Assembly (NCBI GenBank): GCA_903823115.1
Contig: CAIJRN010000083.1
Coordinates: 1 to 59,295, forward strand
DNA length: 59,295 bases
Direction: 5' to 3'
Origin: an uncultured cyanobacterium
GTDB taxonomy: Bacteria; Cyanobacteriota; Cyanobacteriia; PCC-6307; Cyanobiaceae
The translations under genes were made by a program, and so were the position numbers. Positions 44,168 to 52,363 of this stretch are shown piece by piece. The stretch's first letter is position 1. The number at the start of each line of letters is the position of its first letter. The notes beneath the pieces are model-generated. The model was not told the DNA's origin. It saw only the letters and a program-made list of their open reading frames with translations, and did no database searches.

Positions 44168-46135
44168 TCAGAGCGAGCGCTGCATCAGGCGGCCCATCAG
44201 ATCGCTGCTGCGCTGCTGGAAGCCGGCCAGCTGGTTGGGCTCCAGGCCGCCGACGGCGAGGCGGGCCGTCTCGTAGAGATGGCGCCCCAGCTCGAGCGCC
44301 AGGGTGTGGCTGGGGGAGTCGGCCGAACCGGTGGTGAGCACGGCGCCGCTGGAGAGCTTGAGCAGGCCCTCCACCAGCGGATGGCGGCGGTTGACCAGCA
44401 GCACGTGGTGATCCGGCAGGCCCGGCAGCCGCTGATCCATCAGGGCGCCCATGTCGTTGATGCGGCGCATCTGTTCGGGCAGCAGGATCAGGGCGGCCGG
44501 CGCCTGATCGCCCTTGAGCGACTGCACCTGGATCGTCACCTTGTCGTTGGCGAGAGCCTGGCGGAAGAGGTCGCGCAGCTTTTCGCCGGCGTCCTTGCCC
44601 TCGCTGTCGGCCAGTTCGCTCTCCTGCTCCTTGAGACTGTCGTCGAGTTCGGCATCGACCCGCTGGAAGGTGAGATCGCCGTGGCGCATCTCCAGCCAGG
44701 GAATGAACTGGGAATCAATCAGGGTGTCGGCCAGCAGCACCTCCGCTCCCTGACCTTTCCACAGGGCCAGGGCTCCAGCCTGGCCGGCTTCATCGGTGCA
44801 ATAGAGGATGCGCTTGTTGCTGTCCTCGCTGAGCCGCTGGCGATAGCCCGCCAGGGTGGTGAAGCAGCGTTCGCCGACCTGGATCGGATCTCGCTTGGTC
44901 GTGGCTTCAGTGATCGCGGCTTCATCGACCACGGCTTCTGCGACCGCTGCTTCAGCGGGGCTGGCCGTGGTGGCGAACAGCACCAGATCGGCCACCTGTT
45001 CGGCGAACTTCTCGTCCTCCATGGCGCCGATCTTGATGAAGGGGGAGAGGGATTCCCAGATCTCCGCATAGCGGTCGGGATCATCGCGATGCAGTTCCTT
45101 GAGGCGATCGCCCACCTTCTTGGCGACAAAGCCGCCGATCGAGCGCACGCGGCGATCGGTCTGCAGGGCGCTGCGGCTGACGTTGAGGGGGATGTCGGGC
45201 GAGTCGATCACGCCACGCAGGGGCAGCAGGTAGCGGGGCACCACCTCCTTGATTGAATCGCTGACGAACACCTGATTGCAATAGAGACGGATCTCACCCT
45301 TCTCCCAGTCAGCGCGGCCGGTGATCTTGGGGAAGAACAGAATCCCCTGCAGGTTGTAGGGATAATCCGTGCTCAGGTGCACCCACAGGAGCGGGTCGCC
45401 CTGGAAGGGATAGAGATAGCGATAGAGCTCGATGTAGTCGTTATCGGTGAGATCGCGGGGCGAGGAGCGCCAGGGGGCCTGGCGCTTGTTGACCGTTTCG
45501 CCTTCGAGCTGCACTTCCACCGGCAGGAAGTCGCAGTAGGTGGTGATCAAGGTGCGGATGCGGCTGGGCTCGATGTATTCGAGCTCCTCCTCCATCAGAT
45601 GCAGGATCACATCGGTGCCGGGTTCGCTGCGCTCGGCGCCCTCGAGGCTGAAGTTGGGGGAGCCATCACAGCTCCAGCGCACGGCTTCGCTGTCGGGGCG
45701 AGCCGAAAGGCTCACCAGCTCCACCTGCTTGGCCACCATGAAGCTGGAATAAAATCCCAGGCCGAAGTGGCCGATGATGGCATCGCTTTCCTGCTTGTAT
45801 TTCTCCAGGAAGTCCTCGGCGCTGGAGAAGGCCACCTGGTTGATGTAGCGCTTCACCTCATCGGCGTTCATGCCGATGCCGTTGTCGGAAATGGTGAGCG
45901 TGTTGGCCTCGCGATTGATGCTGATCGAGATCCGGGCTTCCGGACCCTCACTGCAATCTCCGCCCATGGCGGCCATGCGGCGCTTGCTGATCGCGTCAAC
46001 ACCGTTGCTCACCAATTCCCGCAGGAACACTTCATGGCCGCTGTAAACGGCCTTCTTGATGATCGGGAAGATGTTCTCGGTATGGATCTGAATCTGACCC
46101 TGTTCGTCCAGTACCGGCATGGCAGCGTGTGTCAC
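44168..46135 (-). CDS. htpG: Molecular chaperone HtpG (Hsp90)
   Basis: ATP-dependent Hsp90 chaperone; in cyanobacteria it supports stress tolerance and phycobilisome assembly. The 655-aa product shows FLRELVSNGVDAISKRR, the ATP-binding LTISDNGIGMNADEV, and the middle-domain FFPKITGRADWEKGEIRLY region. An Ala/Glu/Thr-rich insertion (about residues 392-411, encoded at 44901-44960) is built of four 15-bp imperfect repeats, unlike usual HtpG. It is downstream of a ferredoxin gene by about 110 bp on the same strand. Confidence 0.96.
   Translation of the reverse strand: MTHAAMPVLDEQGQIQIHTENIFPIIKKAVYSGHEVFLRELVSNGVDAISKRRMAAMGGDCSEGPEARISISINREANTLTISDNGIGMNADEVKRYINQVAFSSAEDFLEKYKQESDAIIGHFGLGFYSSFMVAKQVELVSLSARPDSEAVRWSCDGSPNFSLEGAERSEPGTDVILHLMEEELEYIEPSRIRTLITTYCDFLPVEVQLEGETVNKRQAPWRSSPRDLTDNDYIELYRYLYPFQGDPLLWVHLSTDYPYNLQGILFFPKITGRADWEKGEIRLYCNQVFVSDSIKEVVPRYLLPLRGVIDSPDIPLNVSRSALQTDRRVRSIGGFVAKKVGDRLKELHRDDPDRYAEIWESLSPFIKIGAMEDEKFAEQVADLVLFATTASPAEAAVAEAVVDEAAITEATTKRDPIQVGERCFTTLAGYRQRLSEDSNKRILYCTDEAGQAGALALWKGQGAEVLLADTLIDSQFIPWLEMRHGDLTFQRVDAELDDSLKEQESELADSEGKDAGEKLRDLFRQALANDKVTIQVQSLKGDQAPAALILLPEQMRRINDMGALMDQRLPGLPDHHVLLVNRRHPLVEGLLKLSSGAVLTTGSADSPSHTLALELGRHLYETARLAVGGLEPNQLAGFQQRSSDLMGRLMQRSL
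44901..44960. repeat. Four imperfect 15-bp repeats inside htpG
   Basis: Units at 44901-44915, 44916-44930, 44931-44945 and 44946-44960 share a core of GGCTTCA or a close variant. They encode a pentapeptide series on the minus strand (DEAAI, AEAVV, AEAAV type). The number of units may vary between strains. Confidence 0.75.
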
Positions 46136-46244
46136 TGCCAGCGACCCTAGGGATCGGCGCCCTCCAGCTCAAGGGGGAACAGGGAGGGGTCTCCGAACTC
46201 CCAGCCAGTGCCGGGCCAGCTGCCGGGCCGGGGCTGTGGTGGGC

Positions 46245-46469
46245 TCAGGGCTGCCGTTGCAGCTGCGGCTTTTCTTCCGGCAGGATCGCGCCAGTCACCG
46301 GACAGACCTGCAGGCAGATGCCGCAATCAATGCAGGTGTCGAAATCGATCCAGTAGAAGGCGGTGCCCTTGCTGTTGGCGCCCTGGCCGGGATGGATGCA
46401 GGCGACCGGACAGGCATCGACGCAATCCGCCACCCCTTCGCAGACGTCGGTGACGATCGTGTGGGCCAT
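46245..46469 (-). CDS. Small 3Fe-4S/4Fe-4S (7Fe-type) ferredoxin
   Basis: A 74-aa iron-sulfur protein. The second half has a complete CxxCxxCxxxCP (Cys 46, 49, 52, 56), and the first half has Cys 10, 16, 20 (followed by Pro) and 24. That layout resembles Azotobacter FdI-type 7Fe ferredoxins. It would transfer low-potential electrons in the cytosol. It lies 28 bp downstream of hisZ, and a long frame through it in another register is a shadow. The partner is not visible. Confidence 0.9.
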   Translation of the reverse strand: MAHTIVTDVCEGVADCVDACPVACIHPGQGANSKGTAFYWIDFDTCIDCGICLQVCPVTGAILPEEKPQLQRQP

Positions 46470-46497
46470 CAAGGGGGCGAGCGCGCTGACGCCGAGA

Positions 46498-47676
46498 CTA
46501 GCCAGCCAGCCAGATGGCCCCGCGGCAGCCCCGTTCAGCGGCCAGGACCTCGGCTGCCGCCTGGGAGGCGCAGGGCTGGCTGCAGAGCTCGGCGGCCTGG
46601 CCCAGCTGGTGCAGCTCGCCCATGCGGGCCAGGGCCGCGCCGATGGCCTGGCTGGAGCCGGCCGCCACCAGCCAGGGACTGGCGATGTCGGCCGGGCTGT
46701 CGCCGGAGCCCAGCAGCTCGCGGATGGCGCCGATGTCGAAGCCGAAGCCGGTGCCGGCCGCCTGCTCGGGCTCGGGACTGAAGCGGGCCACCAGGCCGTC
46801 GTAGCGGCCGCCGCTGGCGATCGCCACGGGGGCATCGCTGCCCTGGCAGACCAGCCGCAGCACCAGGCCGTCATAGAGATCGAAATGGGGCTGGAAGGTG
46901 GGATCCACCTGCAGGCGCACGCCGTGCCTGGCGGCGCTGGGCGCCAGGCTGGTGAGCATCGCCGCCAGGTTCTGCAGCAGGGGCACCGGGCCGAGCCATT
47001 GCTGCAAGCTGGCCAGCACCGCCTGGGGTTCCCCCCGCAGACCCAGCAGGCCGGCCAGTTGCCGGCGCTGCGGCTCCGGCAGTTCCAGCGCCTCCAGGGC
47101 CAGGGGATCGAAGCCGGTGAGCGCCTTGCGGGCCGCCAGGCGCTGGGGGCTGGGCACCTCGGCCAGCAGGGCATCGAGCAGGCCGTGGTGGCCGATCAAC
47201 AGGGTGGGGTGATGCTGGGCCTGCAATCCCAGGGTGGCGGCGGCGCTGAGCAGCAGGTGCAGCAGTTCGCTGTCGGCGGCGGCGCTGGCGTCGCCCAGCA
47301 GCTCCACGCCGCTCTGCAGCGCCTCGCTGATGCGTTGGGAGCCGCTGTCGCCCAGGCTGGTGCGGAAGGTGGCGCCACAGGCCCAGAGCCGCAGCGGTCT
47401 CGGTTGGTCGGCCAGCCGGGTGCAGGCGGCCCGGGCGATCGAGGCGGTCAGTTCGGGCCGCAGCCCCAGGGGCTCATCGGTGGCCAGGCGCACGACGTCC
47501 CGCGCGGCGATGGCACCTCCGGCCGCCAGGGTGTCCTGGCGTTCGATCACCGGCGGATCCACCTCCTGATAGCCCCAGAGGCGATAGACCTCGGCCAGCA
47601 GCTCGCAGAGGCGGCGATTGCGGGCGACCTCGCCGGGATTGAGATCGCGCACGCCGGCGGCGGGTTGCAGAGCCAT
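46498..47676 (-). CDS. hisZ: ATP phosphoribosyltransferase regulatory subunit HisZ
   Basis: HisZ is a histidyl-tRNA-synthetase-like protein that activates the short HisG enzyme in the first histidine step. The 392-aa sequence follows the class II synthetase fold: AAGVRDLNPGEVARNRRLCELL, LRPELTASIARAACTRL, and ASGGRYDGLVARFSPEP. It lacks an obvious tRNA-anticodon-binding domain of the full synthetase. An IMPase-family gene is 56 bp upstream on the same strand, and a ferredoxin 28 bp downstream. Confidence 0.9.
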   Translation of the reverse strand: MALQPAAGVRDLNPGEVARNRRLCELLAEVYRLWGYQEVDPPVIERQDTLAAGGAIAARDVVRLATDEPLGLRPELTASIARAACTRLADQPRPLRLWACGATFRTSLGDSGSQRISEALQSGVELLGDASAAADSELLHLLLSAAATLGLQAQHHPTLLIGHHGLLDALLAEVPSPQRLAARKALTGFDPLALEALELPEPQRRQLAGLLGLRGEPQAVLASLQQWLGPVPLLQNLAAMLTSLAPSAARHGVRLQVDPTFQPHFDLYDGLVLRLVCQGSDAPVAIASGGRYDGLVARFSPEPEQAAGTGFGFDIGAIRELLGSGDSPADIASPWLVAAGSSQAIGAALARMGELHQLGQAAELCSQPCASQAAAEVLAAERGCRGAIWLAG

Positions 47677-47732
47677 GGGCCAGGGCTGTCCTGATGGGGA
47701 GAAGGGTTGCTGGTGATCCTATGGAGCGCCGT

Positions 47733-48623
47733 TCAGACGGCGATGCCATCGAGCTCGGCGGCTCCGTAGCTGGCGCCGCGCAGCGGTTCGCAGGCCGCCA
47801 GGTCGTTGATCAGCGCCTGGTGCAGGCCCGGCGCGCAGGCGATCAGTCGCCCGTCCGTGGGGTTGAGCCGCTGGCCGGCGTAGTCGCTGACGATGCCGCC
47901 CGCTTCCTCCACCAGCACGATGCCGGCGGCCAGATCCCAGGGGGACAGGCCCCGCTCCCAGTAGCCATCGAGGCGACCGGCGGCCACATAGGCCAGATCG
48001 ACGGCGGCGGCGCCGGCGCGGCGGACGCCGTGGCTGCGATGGGTGAACCAGGCGAATTCGGCGTAGTTGTTGTCCAGGCGGCTGCAGCGGTCGTAGGCGA
48101 AGCCCGTGGCCAGCAGGGATTTCGCCAGCTGGTCACAGCGGCTGATCGCCAGCGGCCTGTCGTTGCACCAGGCCCCCTGGCCCGCCGCGGCCCAGAAGAA
48201 CTGGTCCAGAGCCGGCAACGCCAGGGCACCGAGCAGGGGCAGCCCTTGCCAGGTGAGCCCGACGGAGGTGGCGAAGAAGGGAAAGCCGTGGGCGTAGTTG
48301 GTGGTGCCATCGAGGGGATCGACGCACCATTCGAGCTCGCCCGTGCCCGGGCGGCGGCCACTTTCCTCGGCCAGGATCCCCAGCCCAGGGGTTGCCGCTT
48401 CCAGCACCGCCAGTACCGCCACTTCGGCCGCCTCATCGGCTTCGGTGACCAGGTCTCCGGCCCGGCTCTTTTCGCGGATCCGCTCAAGTCGGCCGAAGTG
48501 CTGGCGCAACTTGGCGCCGCCGGCTTCGGCCGCCCGCCGGGCCACCGCGGCCAGGTCGAGCAGCTCAGCCTGGGAGAGGCCACTGCCCAGCAGGGCAGCA
48601 CTGGAGAGCCTGAGATCCGTCAT
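47733..48623 (-). CDS. Inositol monophosphatase-family phosphatase (possible histidinol-phosphatase)
   Basis: A 296-aa Mg-dependent phosphatase of the IMPase/FBPase superfamily. Metal-site motifs are intact: EESGRRPGTGELEWCVDPLDGTTNYAHGFP holds the first block (Asp-Pro-Leu-Asp-Gly-Thr-Thr), and [17 protein letters not shown] is the second. It overlaps the ferredoxin upstream by 4 bp and precedes hisZ. Candidate substrates are inositol phosphate, fructose bisphosphate, PAP or histidinol phosphate. Because hisZ is next to it, an HisN role is attractive, but this is inference. Confidence 0.88.
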   Translation of the reverse strand: MTDLRLSSAALLGSGLSQAELLDLAAVARRAAEAGGAKLRQHFGRLERIREKSRAGDLVTEADEAAEVAVLAVLEAATPGLGILAEESGRRPGTGELEWCVDPLDGTTNYAHGFPFFATSVGLTWQGLPLLGALALPALDQFFWAAAGQGAWCNDRPLAISRCDQLAKSLLATGFAYDRCSRLDNNYAEFAWFTHRSHGVRRAGAAAVDLAYVAAGRLDGYWERGLSPWDLAAGIVLVEEAGGIVSDYAGQRLNPTDGRLIACAPGLHQALINDLAACEPLRGASYGAAELDGIAV

Positions 48624-48985
48624 TCGTCGTCCAGGGGCAGACCGGGGCGCACCTTGCCGCGGCCGAAATGACGGCCGAACTGGAGGTCGTAGACCTCATC
48701 TTCATCCTGGGTTTCCACCTCCAGGGGGCCCGTGGCCCGGGCGACGCAGAGCAGGCCGTAGCCATGGCGGCGCACCTCCCGCGAGAGCCCCAGGGCTTCG
48801 CGCTGGTCGATGTCTCCCGCCAGCACCCGCACGGCGCAGGCCGTGCAGCAGCCATTGCGGCAACTGAACGGCAGCGGTTCGCCTTGCTGTTCAAAGCTGC
48901 GCAGGATGTACTCACCTTCCGGCACCTCCAGCCGGATCACCCGGTTCTGCTGGCGCCAGTGGATCGTGATCGGATGGCTTGGCAT
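48620..48985 (-). CDS. Plant-type [2Fe-2S] ferredoxin-like protein (FdC2-like) with C-terminal extension
   Basis: A 121-aa ferredoxin of the plant type. The cluster ligands lie in CRNGCCTAC, with the fourth Cys in LLCVA. An extra Cys is present next to the second ligand. The C-terminal extension of about 25 residues (FGRHFGRGKVRPGLP) is characteristic of FdC2-type proteins, which are not the main photosynthetic ferredoxin. It is the first gene of the run fdx-IMPase-hisZ-ferredoxin. The electron partner is unknown. Confidence 0.85.
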   Translation of the reverse strand: MPSHPITIHWRQQNRVIRLEVPEGEYILRSFEQQGEPLPFSCRNGCCTACAVRVLAGDIDQREALGLSREVRRHGYGLLCVARATGPLEVETQDEDEVYDLQFGRHFGRGKVRPGLPLDDE

Positions 48986-49062
48986 GGGATGGCGGACCTG
49001 GGAGGGAAAATCAAAACCGTGCAGGTCTCCCTGCTACATTGGCATCTGCCCCGTTTGCCCCC

Positions 49063-49149
49063 GGAGAGGTGGCCGAGCGGTCGAAGGCGCAGCACTGGAA
49101 ATGCTGTATAGGGGCAACTTTATCGAGGGTTCGAATCCCTCCCTCTCCG
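49063..49149 (+). tRNA. tRNA-Ser (anticodon GGA)
   Basis: The 87-nt gene folds as a class II tRNA: acceptor GGAGAGG with CCTCTCC, an anticodon loop CTGGAAA with GGA reading UCC and UCU, a long variable arm typical of Ser, and the T-loop GTTCGAATC. The discriminator is G, the Ser identity element. CCA is not encoded. It has its own terminator downstream. Confidence 0.97.
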
Positions 49150-49157
49150 TTCATTGA

Positions 49158-49182
49158 GCCGGTCGTCATGACCGGCTTTTTT
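49158..49182 (+). terminator. Rho-independent terminator of tRNA-Ser
   Basis: GCCGGTC (49158-49164), a GTCAT loop and GACCGGC (49170-49176) form a 7-bp stem followed by six T. It lies 9 bp after the tRNA, on the plus strand. Confidence 0.85.
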
Positions 49183-49218
49183 GTGGCTCAAAATCTTCTT
49201 GAGGGCCACGATTGGAGT

Positions 49219-49249
49219 CAATGCGGCGGCCACCCTGGCCACCGCATTG
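49219..49249. other. Strong hairpin between tRNA-Ser and pstB
   Basis: CAATGCGG (49219-49226) pairs with CCGCATTG (49242-49249), and within it GGCCA pairs with TGGCC around a CCC loop; only one C/A mismatch interrupts a 13-bp stem. It lies 36 bp past the pstB stop on the minus strand. No T-run follows on either strand, so it may protect or process the pst mRNA end instead. Confidence 0.5.
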
Positions 49250-49285
49250 CAGAGGGTTGGAACAATCAGCGAATCACCCGCTGCT

Positions 49286-50122
49286 TCAGCCGAAACGGCC
49301 GCTGACATAATCCTGGGTGGCCTGCTGGGCTGGGGCGTTGAAGATTTCCTCGGTTTCGCTGTACTCCACCAGGTAGCCCACCTTGCCGGAGCCGCCCTCC
49401 ACCGCCTCGGCATTGAAGAAGGCGGTCATGTCGGCCACGCGCACGGCCTGCTGCATGTTGTGGGTGACGATGATGATCGTGTAGTTGCGCTTGAGTTCGT
49501 GCATCGTTTCCTCGATCTTCAAGGTTGAGATCGGATCGAGGGCCGAGCAGGGTTCATCCATCAGGATCACTTCGGGCTCGGTGGCGATGGCACGGGCGAT
49601 GCAGAGCCGTTGCTGCTGGCCACCGGAGAGGGCCAGGCCACTCTTCTGCAGCTTGTCCTTGCATTCATCCCAGACGGCCGCCTTGCGCAGCGAGCGTTCC
49701 ACCAGCTCGTCCATGTCGCCGCGGTAGCCGTTGATGCGGGCGCCGAAGGCGATGTTTTCGTAGATCGTCTTCGGGAAGGGGTTGGGCTTCTGGAACACCA
49801 TGCCGATGCGGCGCCGCACTTCGACCGCATCGATGCGTGGGTGGTAGAGATCCTGGCCGTCAAACAGCACCCGGCCCTTGAGATGGCAGCCCGGGATCAA
49901 GTCGTTCATGCGGTTGAGGGCGCGCAGCACCGTGGACTTGCCACAACCGGAGGGTCCGATGAAGGCCGTGACCTTCCCATTGAGAAGGTCCATGAAGACG
50001 TTTTTGACGGCCTCGAAGTTTCCGTAGGAAATCGAGACGTCCTGCAGGGACATGCAGATATCGCCACTGATCTTGCCGCTGCTTTTGCTGCTGGCGTTGT
50101 GTTGGCTGAGGCTGCTGGTCAT
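49286..50122 (-). CDS. pstB: Phosphate ABC transporter ATPase PstB
   Basis: Nucleotide-binding subunit of the high-affinity phosphate importer. The 278-aa protein has Walker [21 protein letters not shown], signature LSGGQQQR, and Walker [16 protein letters not shown]. The [11 protein letters not shown] segment matches PstB. The first roughly 24 residues are a polar extension. It is last of pstC-pstA-pstB with a 92-bp gap after pstA. Confidence 0.96.
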   Translation of the reverse strand: MTSSLSQHNASSKSSGKISGDICMSLQDVSISYGNFEAVKNVFMDLLNGKVTAFIGPSGCGKSTVLRALNRMNDLIPGCHLKGRVLFDGQDLYHPRIDAVEVRRRIGMVFQKPNPFPKTIYENIAFGARINGYRGDMDELVERSLRKAAVWDECKDKLQKSGLALSGGQQQRLCIARAIATEPEVILMDEPCSALDPISTLKIEETMHELKRNYTIIIVTHNMQQAVRVADMTAFFNAEAVEGGSGKVGYLVEYSETEEIFNAPAQQATQDYVSGRFG

Positions 50123-50214
50123 GGCGGGGAGGGGTGCAGGAAATGGCCGGTGAGGAACGGTAGAGGCTTGGCGCCTGATTGAAGATTCAGCTCTGCAGCT
50201 GAGAGGACTCTGGC

Positions 50215-51141
50215 CTATGTCTTCGATAACCGGCTGAGCCAGCGGGCCAGCAGGTTGGCGGCCAGAATCATCATCACGAGCACGAAGGAGGCGGCCCAGG
50301 CCAATTCGTTCTGGGCTGGGTAGGGCATGATCGCGAAGTTGAAGATCAACACCGACATCGTGGCGATCGGATTGAAAATGCCTTCCGGCCAGAAGGCTGA
50401 GAACAGGGCTGTGAAGATCAACGGCGCCGTCTCACCGGCGGCTCGGGCGATCGCCAGCACCACCCCGGTGGAAATCGGTGTCAGGGCAGCGGGAATCACG
50501 ATCTGGGTGATCGTCACGTAGCGCGAGGCGCCAACGCCGTAGGCCCCCAGTCGCAGTTCATTGGGCACCAGTTTGAGGCCCTCATTGGTGGTTTTGATCA
50601 CGGTGGGCAGCATCAACACCGACAGGGCAATGCCCCCGGCCATGGCGCTGTAGCTCTGGCCGAAGAAGACACGGGTGGCGACGATCAGGCCGTAAACAAA
50701 CACACCGCTGATGATCGAAGGCACGCCGGCCAGCACGTCATTGGAGAAACTCACCACCTGGCCGAACCAGCTCTTGCCCGCATATTCCGACAGGTAGACG
50801 CCACCGGCCACACCGACCGGAATGGCGATCAGGGCGGCGATCAGGGTGACGAGCACGGTGCCGAGCATGGCGTTGCCGATGCCGCCGCCTTCCAGGCCCG
50901 GGGCGGGGGGGAGTTCGGTGAACAGGCGCAGACTCAGCAAGCGCCCGCCCTGCACCAACACGTAGACCAACACCAGCACCAGGGGCAGCACCGCCAGGGT
51001 GGCGAACAGGCCGGAGATCAGGGTGAACAGTCCATTGAGCCGGTTGCGCTTCAGCTTCGGATCAAAACTCAGGGGGCGGCGATCAAACAGGCTGGTGTCG
51101 GTGTTGGATTCGCGGCCTGAGCTGGTCATGGAGGACGTCAT
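50215..51141 (-). CDS. pstA: Phosphate ABC transporter permease PstA
   Basis: Inner-membrane permease, 308 aa from ATG at 51141 (a second ATG at 51129 is also possible). Helices and the PstA signature [36 protein letters not shown] and [16 protein letters not shown] are present. It lies 8 bp after pstC and probably forms the channel with it. Confidence 0.94.
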   Translation of the reverse strand: MTSSMTSSGRESNTDTSLFDRRPLSFDPKLKRNRLNGLFTLISGLFATLAVLPLVLVLVYVLVQGGRLLSLRLFTELPPAPGLEGGGIGNAMLGTVLVTLIAALIAIPVGVAGGVYLSEYAGKSWFGQVVSFSNDVLAGVPSIISGVFVYGLIVATRVFFGQSYSAMAGGIALSVLMLPTVIKTTNEGLKLVPNELRLGAYGVGASRYVTITQIVIPAALTPISTGVVLAIARAAGETAPLIFTALFSAFWPEGIFNPIATMSVLIFNFAIMPYPAQNELAWAASFVLVMMILAANLLARWLSRLSKT

Positions 51142-51149
51142 GGTGGCGA

Positions 51150-52112
51150 TCAGTATTTGAGGCTGAGCCGGCGGACAACCCACTGGGCGAGCACATTCAC
51201 CGAAAAGGTGAGAAGCATCAGGATCAGGGCCGCATACATCAGCGCTGACACCTGGATGCCATCGGCTTCACCGAACTGGTTGGCGAGCATCGAGGCGATC
51301 GTGTTGCCGGGGGCCAGCAGCGAGAGATCGAAGTTGAGGGAGTTGCCGATGATCATCGTCACGGCCATGGTTTCACCCATCGCCCGACCCAGGGCCAGCA
51401 TCACGCCGCCGATGATCGAGGAGATCGCCGCCGGCAGGATCACGGCGAAAATCGCCCCCCAGCGGGTGGTGCCGACGCCGTAGGCCCCCTGGCGCAACTC
51501 GATCGGCACCTGATTGAGGGCATCGCGGGCGATGGCCGTGATGATCGGCAGCACCATCACCACCAGGATCAGAATCGCCGGCGCCATGCCCGGACCCTGA
51601 GGCGTGGTGGCGAAGAAGGGCGTCCAGCCCAGCAGGTGATGCAGCAACTCCAGGGCTGGCCGGATCGCCGGTTCCATCACGAAGATCGCCCACAGGCCCA
51701 ACACCACCGACGGAATCGCCGCCAGCAGTTCCACCATCAGACCGATCAGTTCGCGCAGGCGAGCCGGGATCAGATCTTCGGTGATGAAGATCGCTGTGCC
51801 GACGCCCAGCGGTACGGCGATCGCCAGGGACAGGATCGAGGTGACCAGGGTGCCGTAGATGGCCACGAAGGCCCCGTACTGCTCGTTGACCGGATCCCAG
51901 GCCGAAGTGACGATGAAGCGCAGGCCGAAGCTGGCCATCGCCTCGCGGGAGCCCTGGAACACGGTGACCAGGATCGCCAGCAGCACGATGGCCACCAGCG
52001 AAGCCAGGGCGAGGGTGAGCTGGCGGAAGCCCAGATCCAGGAATTTTTCGCTGTTGGGGCGACGCCGCAGGGTGAACTGAGCGTCAACGCTGAGCCCGAG
52101 ATCGCTGGTCAT
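51150..52112 (-). CDS. pstC: Phosphate ABC transporter permease PstC
   Basis: First permease of the pst run, 320 aa from ATG at 52112. It shows VELLAAIPSVVLGLWAIFV, LRQGAYGVGTTRWGAIFAVI and ALGRAMGETMAVTMIIGNS, all typical of PstC. No pstS lies next to it; marine and freshwater picocyanobacteria often keep pstS elsewhere. A Pho-box-like site is about 175 bp upstream, so it is likely induced by phosphate limitation. Confidence 0.95.
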   Translation of the reverse strand: MTSDLGLSVDAQFTLRRRPNSEKFLDLGFRQLTLALASLVAIVLLAILVTVFQGSREAMASFGLRFIVTSAWDPVNEQYGAFVAIYGTLVTSILSLAIAVPLGVGTAIFITEDLIPARLRELIGLMVELLAAIPSVVLGLWAIFVMEPAIRPALELLHHLLGWTPFFATTPQGPGMAPAILILVVMVLPIITAIARDALNQVPIELRQGAYGVGTTRWGAIFAVILPAAISSIIGGVMLALGRAMGETMAVTMIIGNSLNFDLSLLAPGNTIASMLANQFGEADGIQVSALMYAALILMLLTFSVNVLAQWVVRRLSLKY

Positions 52113-52284
52113 GGGTTGACGGGCCTGAACGGGACAGAAAGGAACGACGGCAAAGGGTGGGCCTCGGCGGTTCAAAGAACCTGGGTTGACTGGCAGGTGT
52201 TGCGGCCTCAGCAGGAAGGTGGCAGGCCCTCCCGGGAACGCATGAATCCCTTGTTGTGGAATCTACGAAGGGCATCCCGTCCAC

Positions 52285-52303
52285 CGTTTAAGGTCGGATT
52301 AAC
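52285..52303 (-). promoter_or_regulatory. Pho-box-like element upstream of pstC
   Basis: Read on the minus strand: GTTAATCC-GAC-CTTAAACG, two PyTTAA-type 8-bp half-sites with an 11-bp period, which is the layout of cyanobacterial SphR/PhoB sites. A TAGATT -10-like hexamer follows at about 52259-52264. It lies in the divergent gap between pstC and dnaK3, which could affect both genes. Confidence 0.6.
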
Positions 52304-52363
52304 GTCCGGATCAGACTTCTTGTCTGGCCGGTCCCGGTACCTTGGGGTTCCAGGCGGGGTTTC

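Noticed and set aside
46470-47174. Extended N-terminal form of the small ferredoxin
   Set aside because: The added residues are an out-of-frame reading of hisZ with Arg/Ala/Pro bias; the ATG at 46469 gives the normal ferredoxin start.
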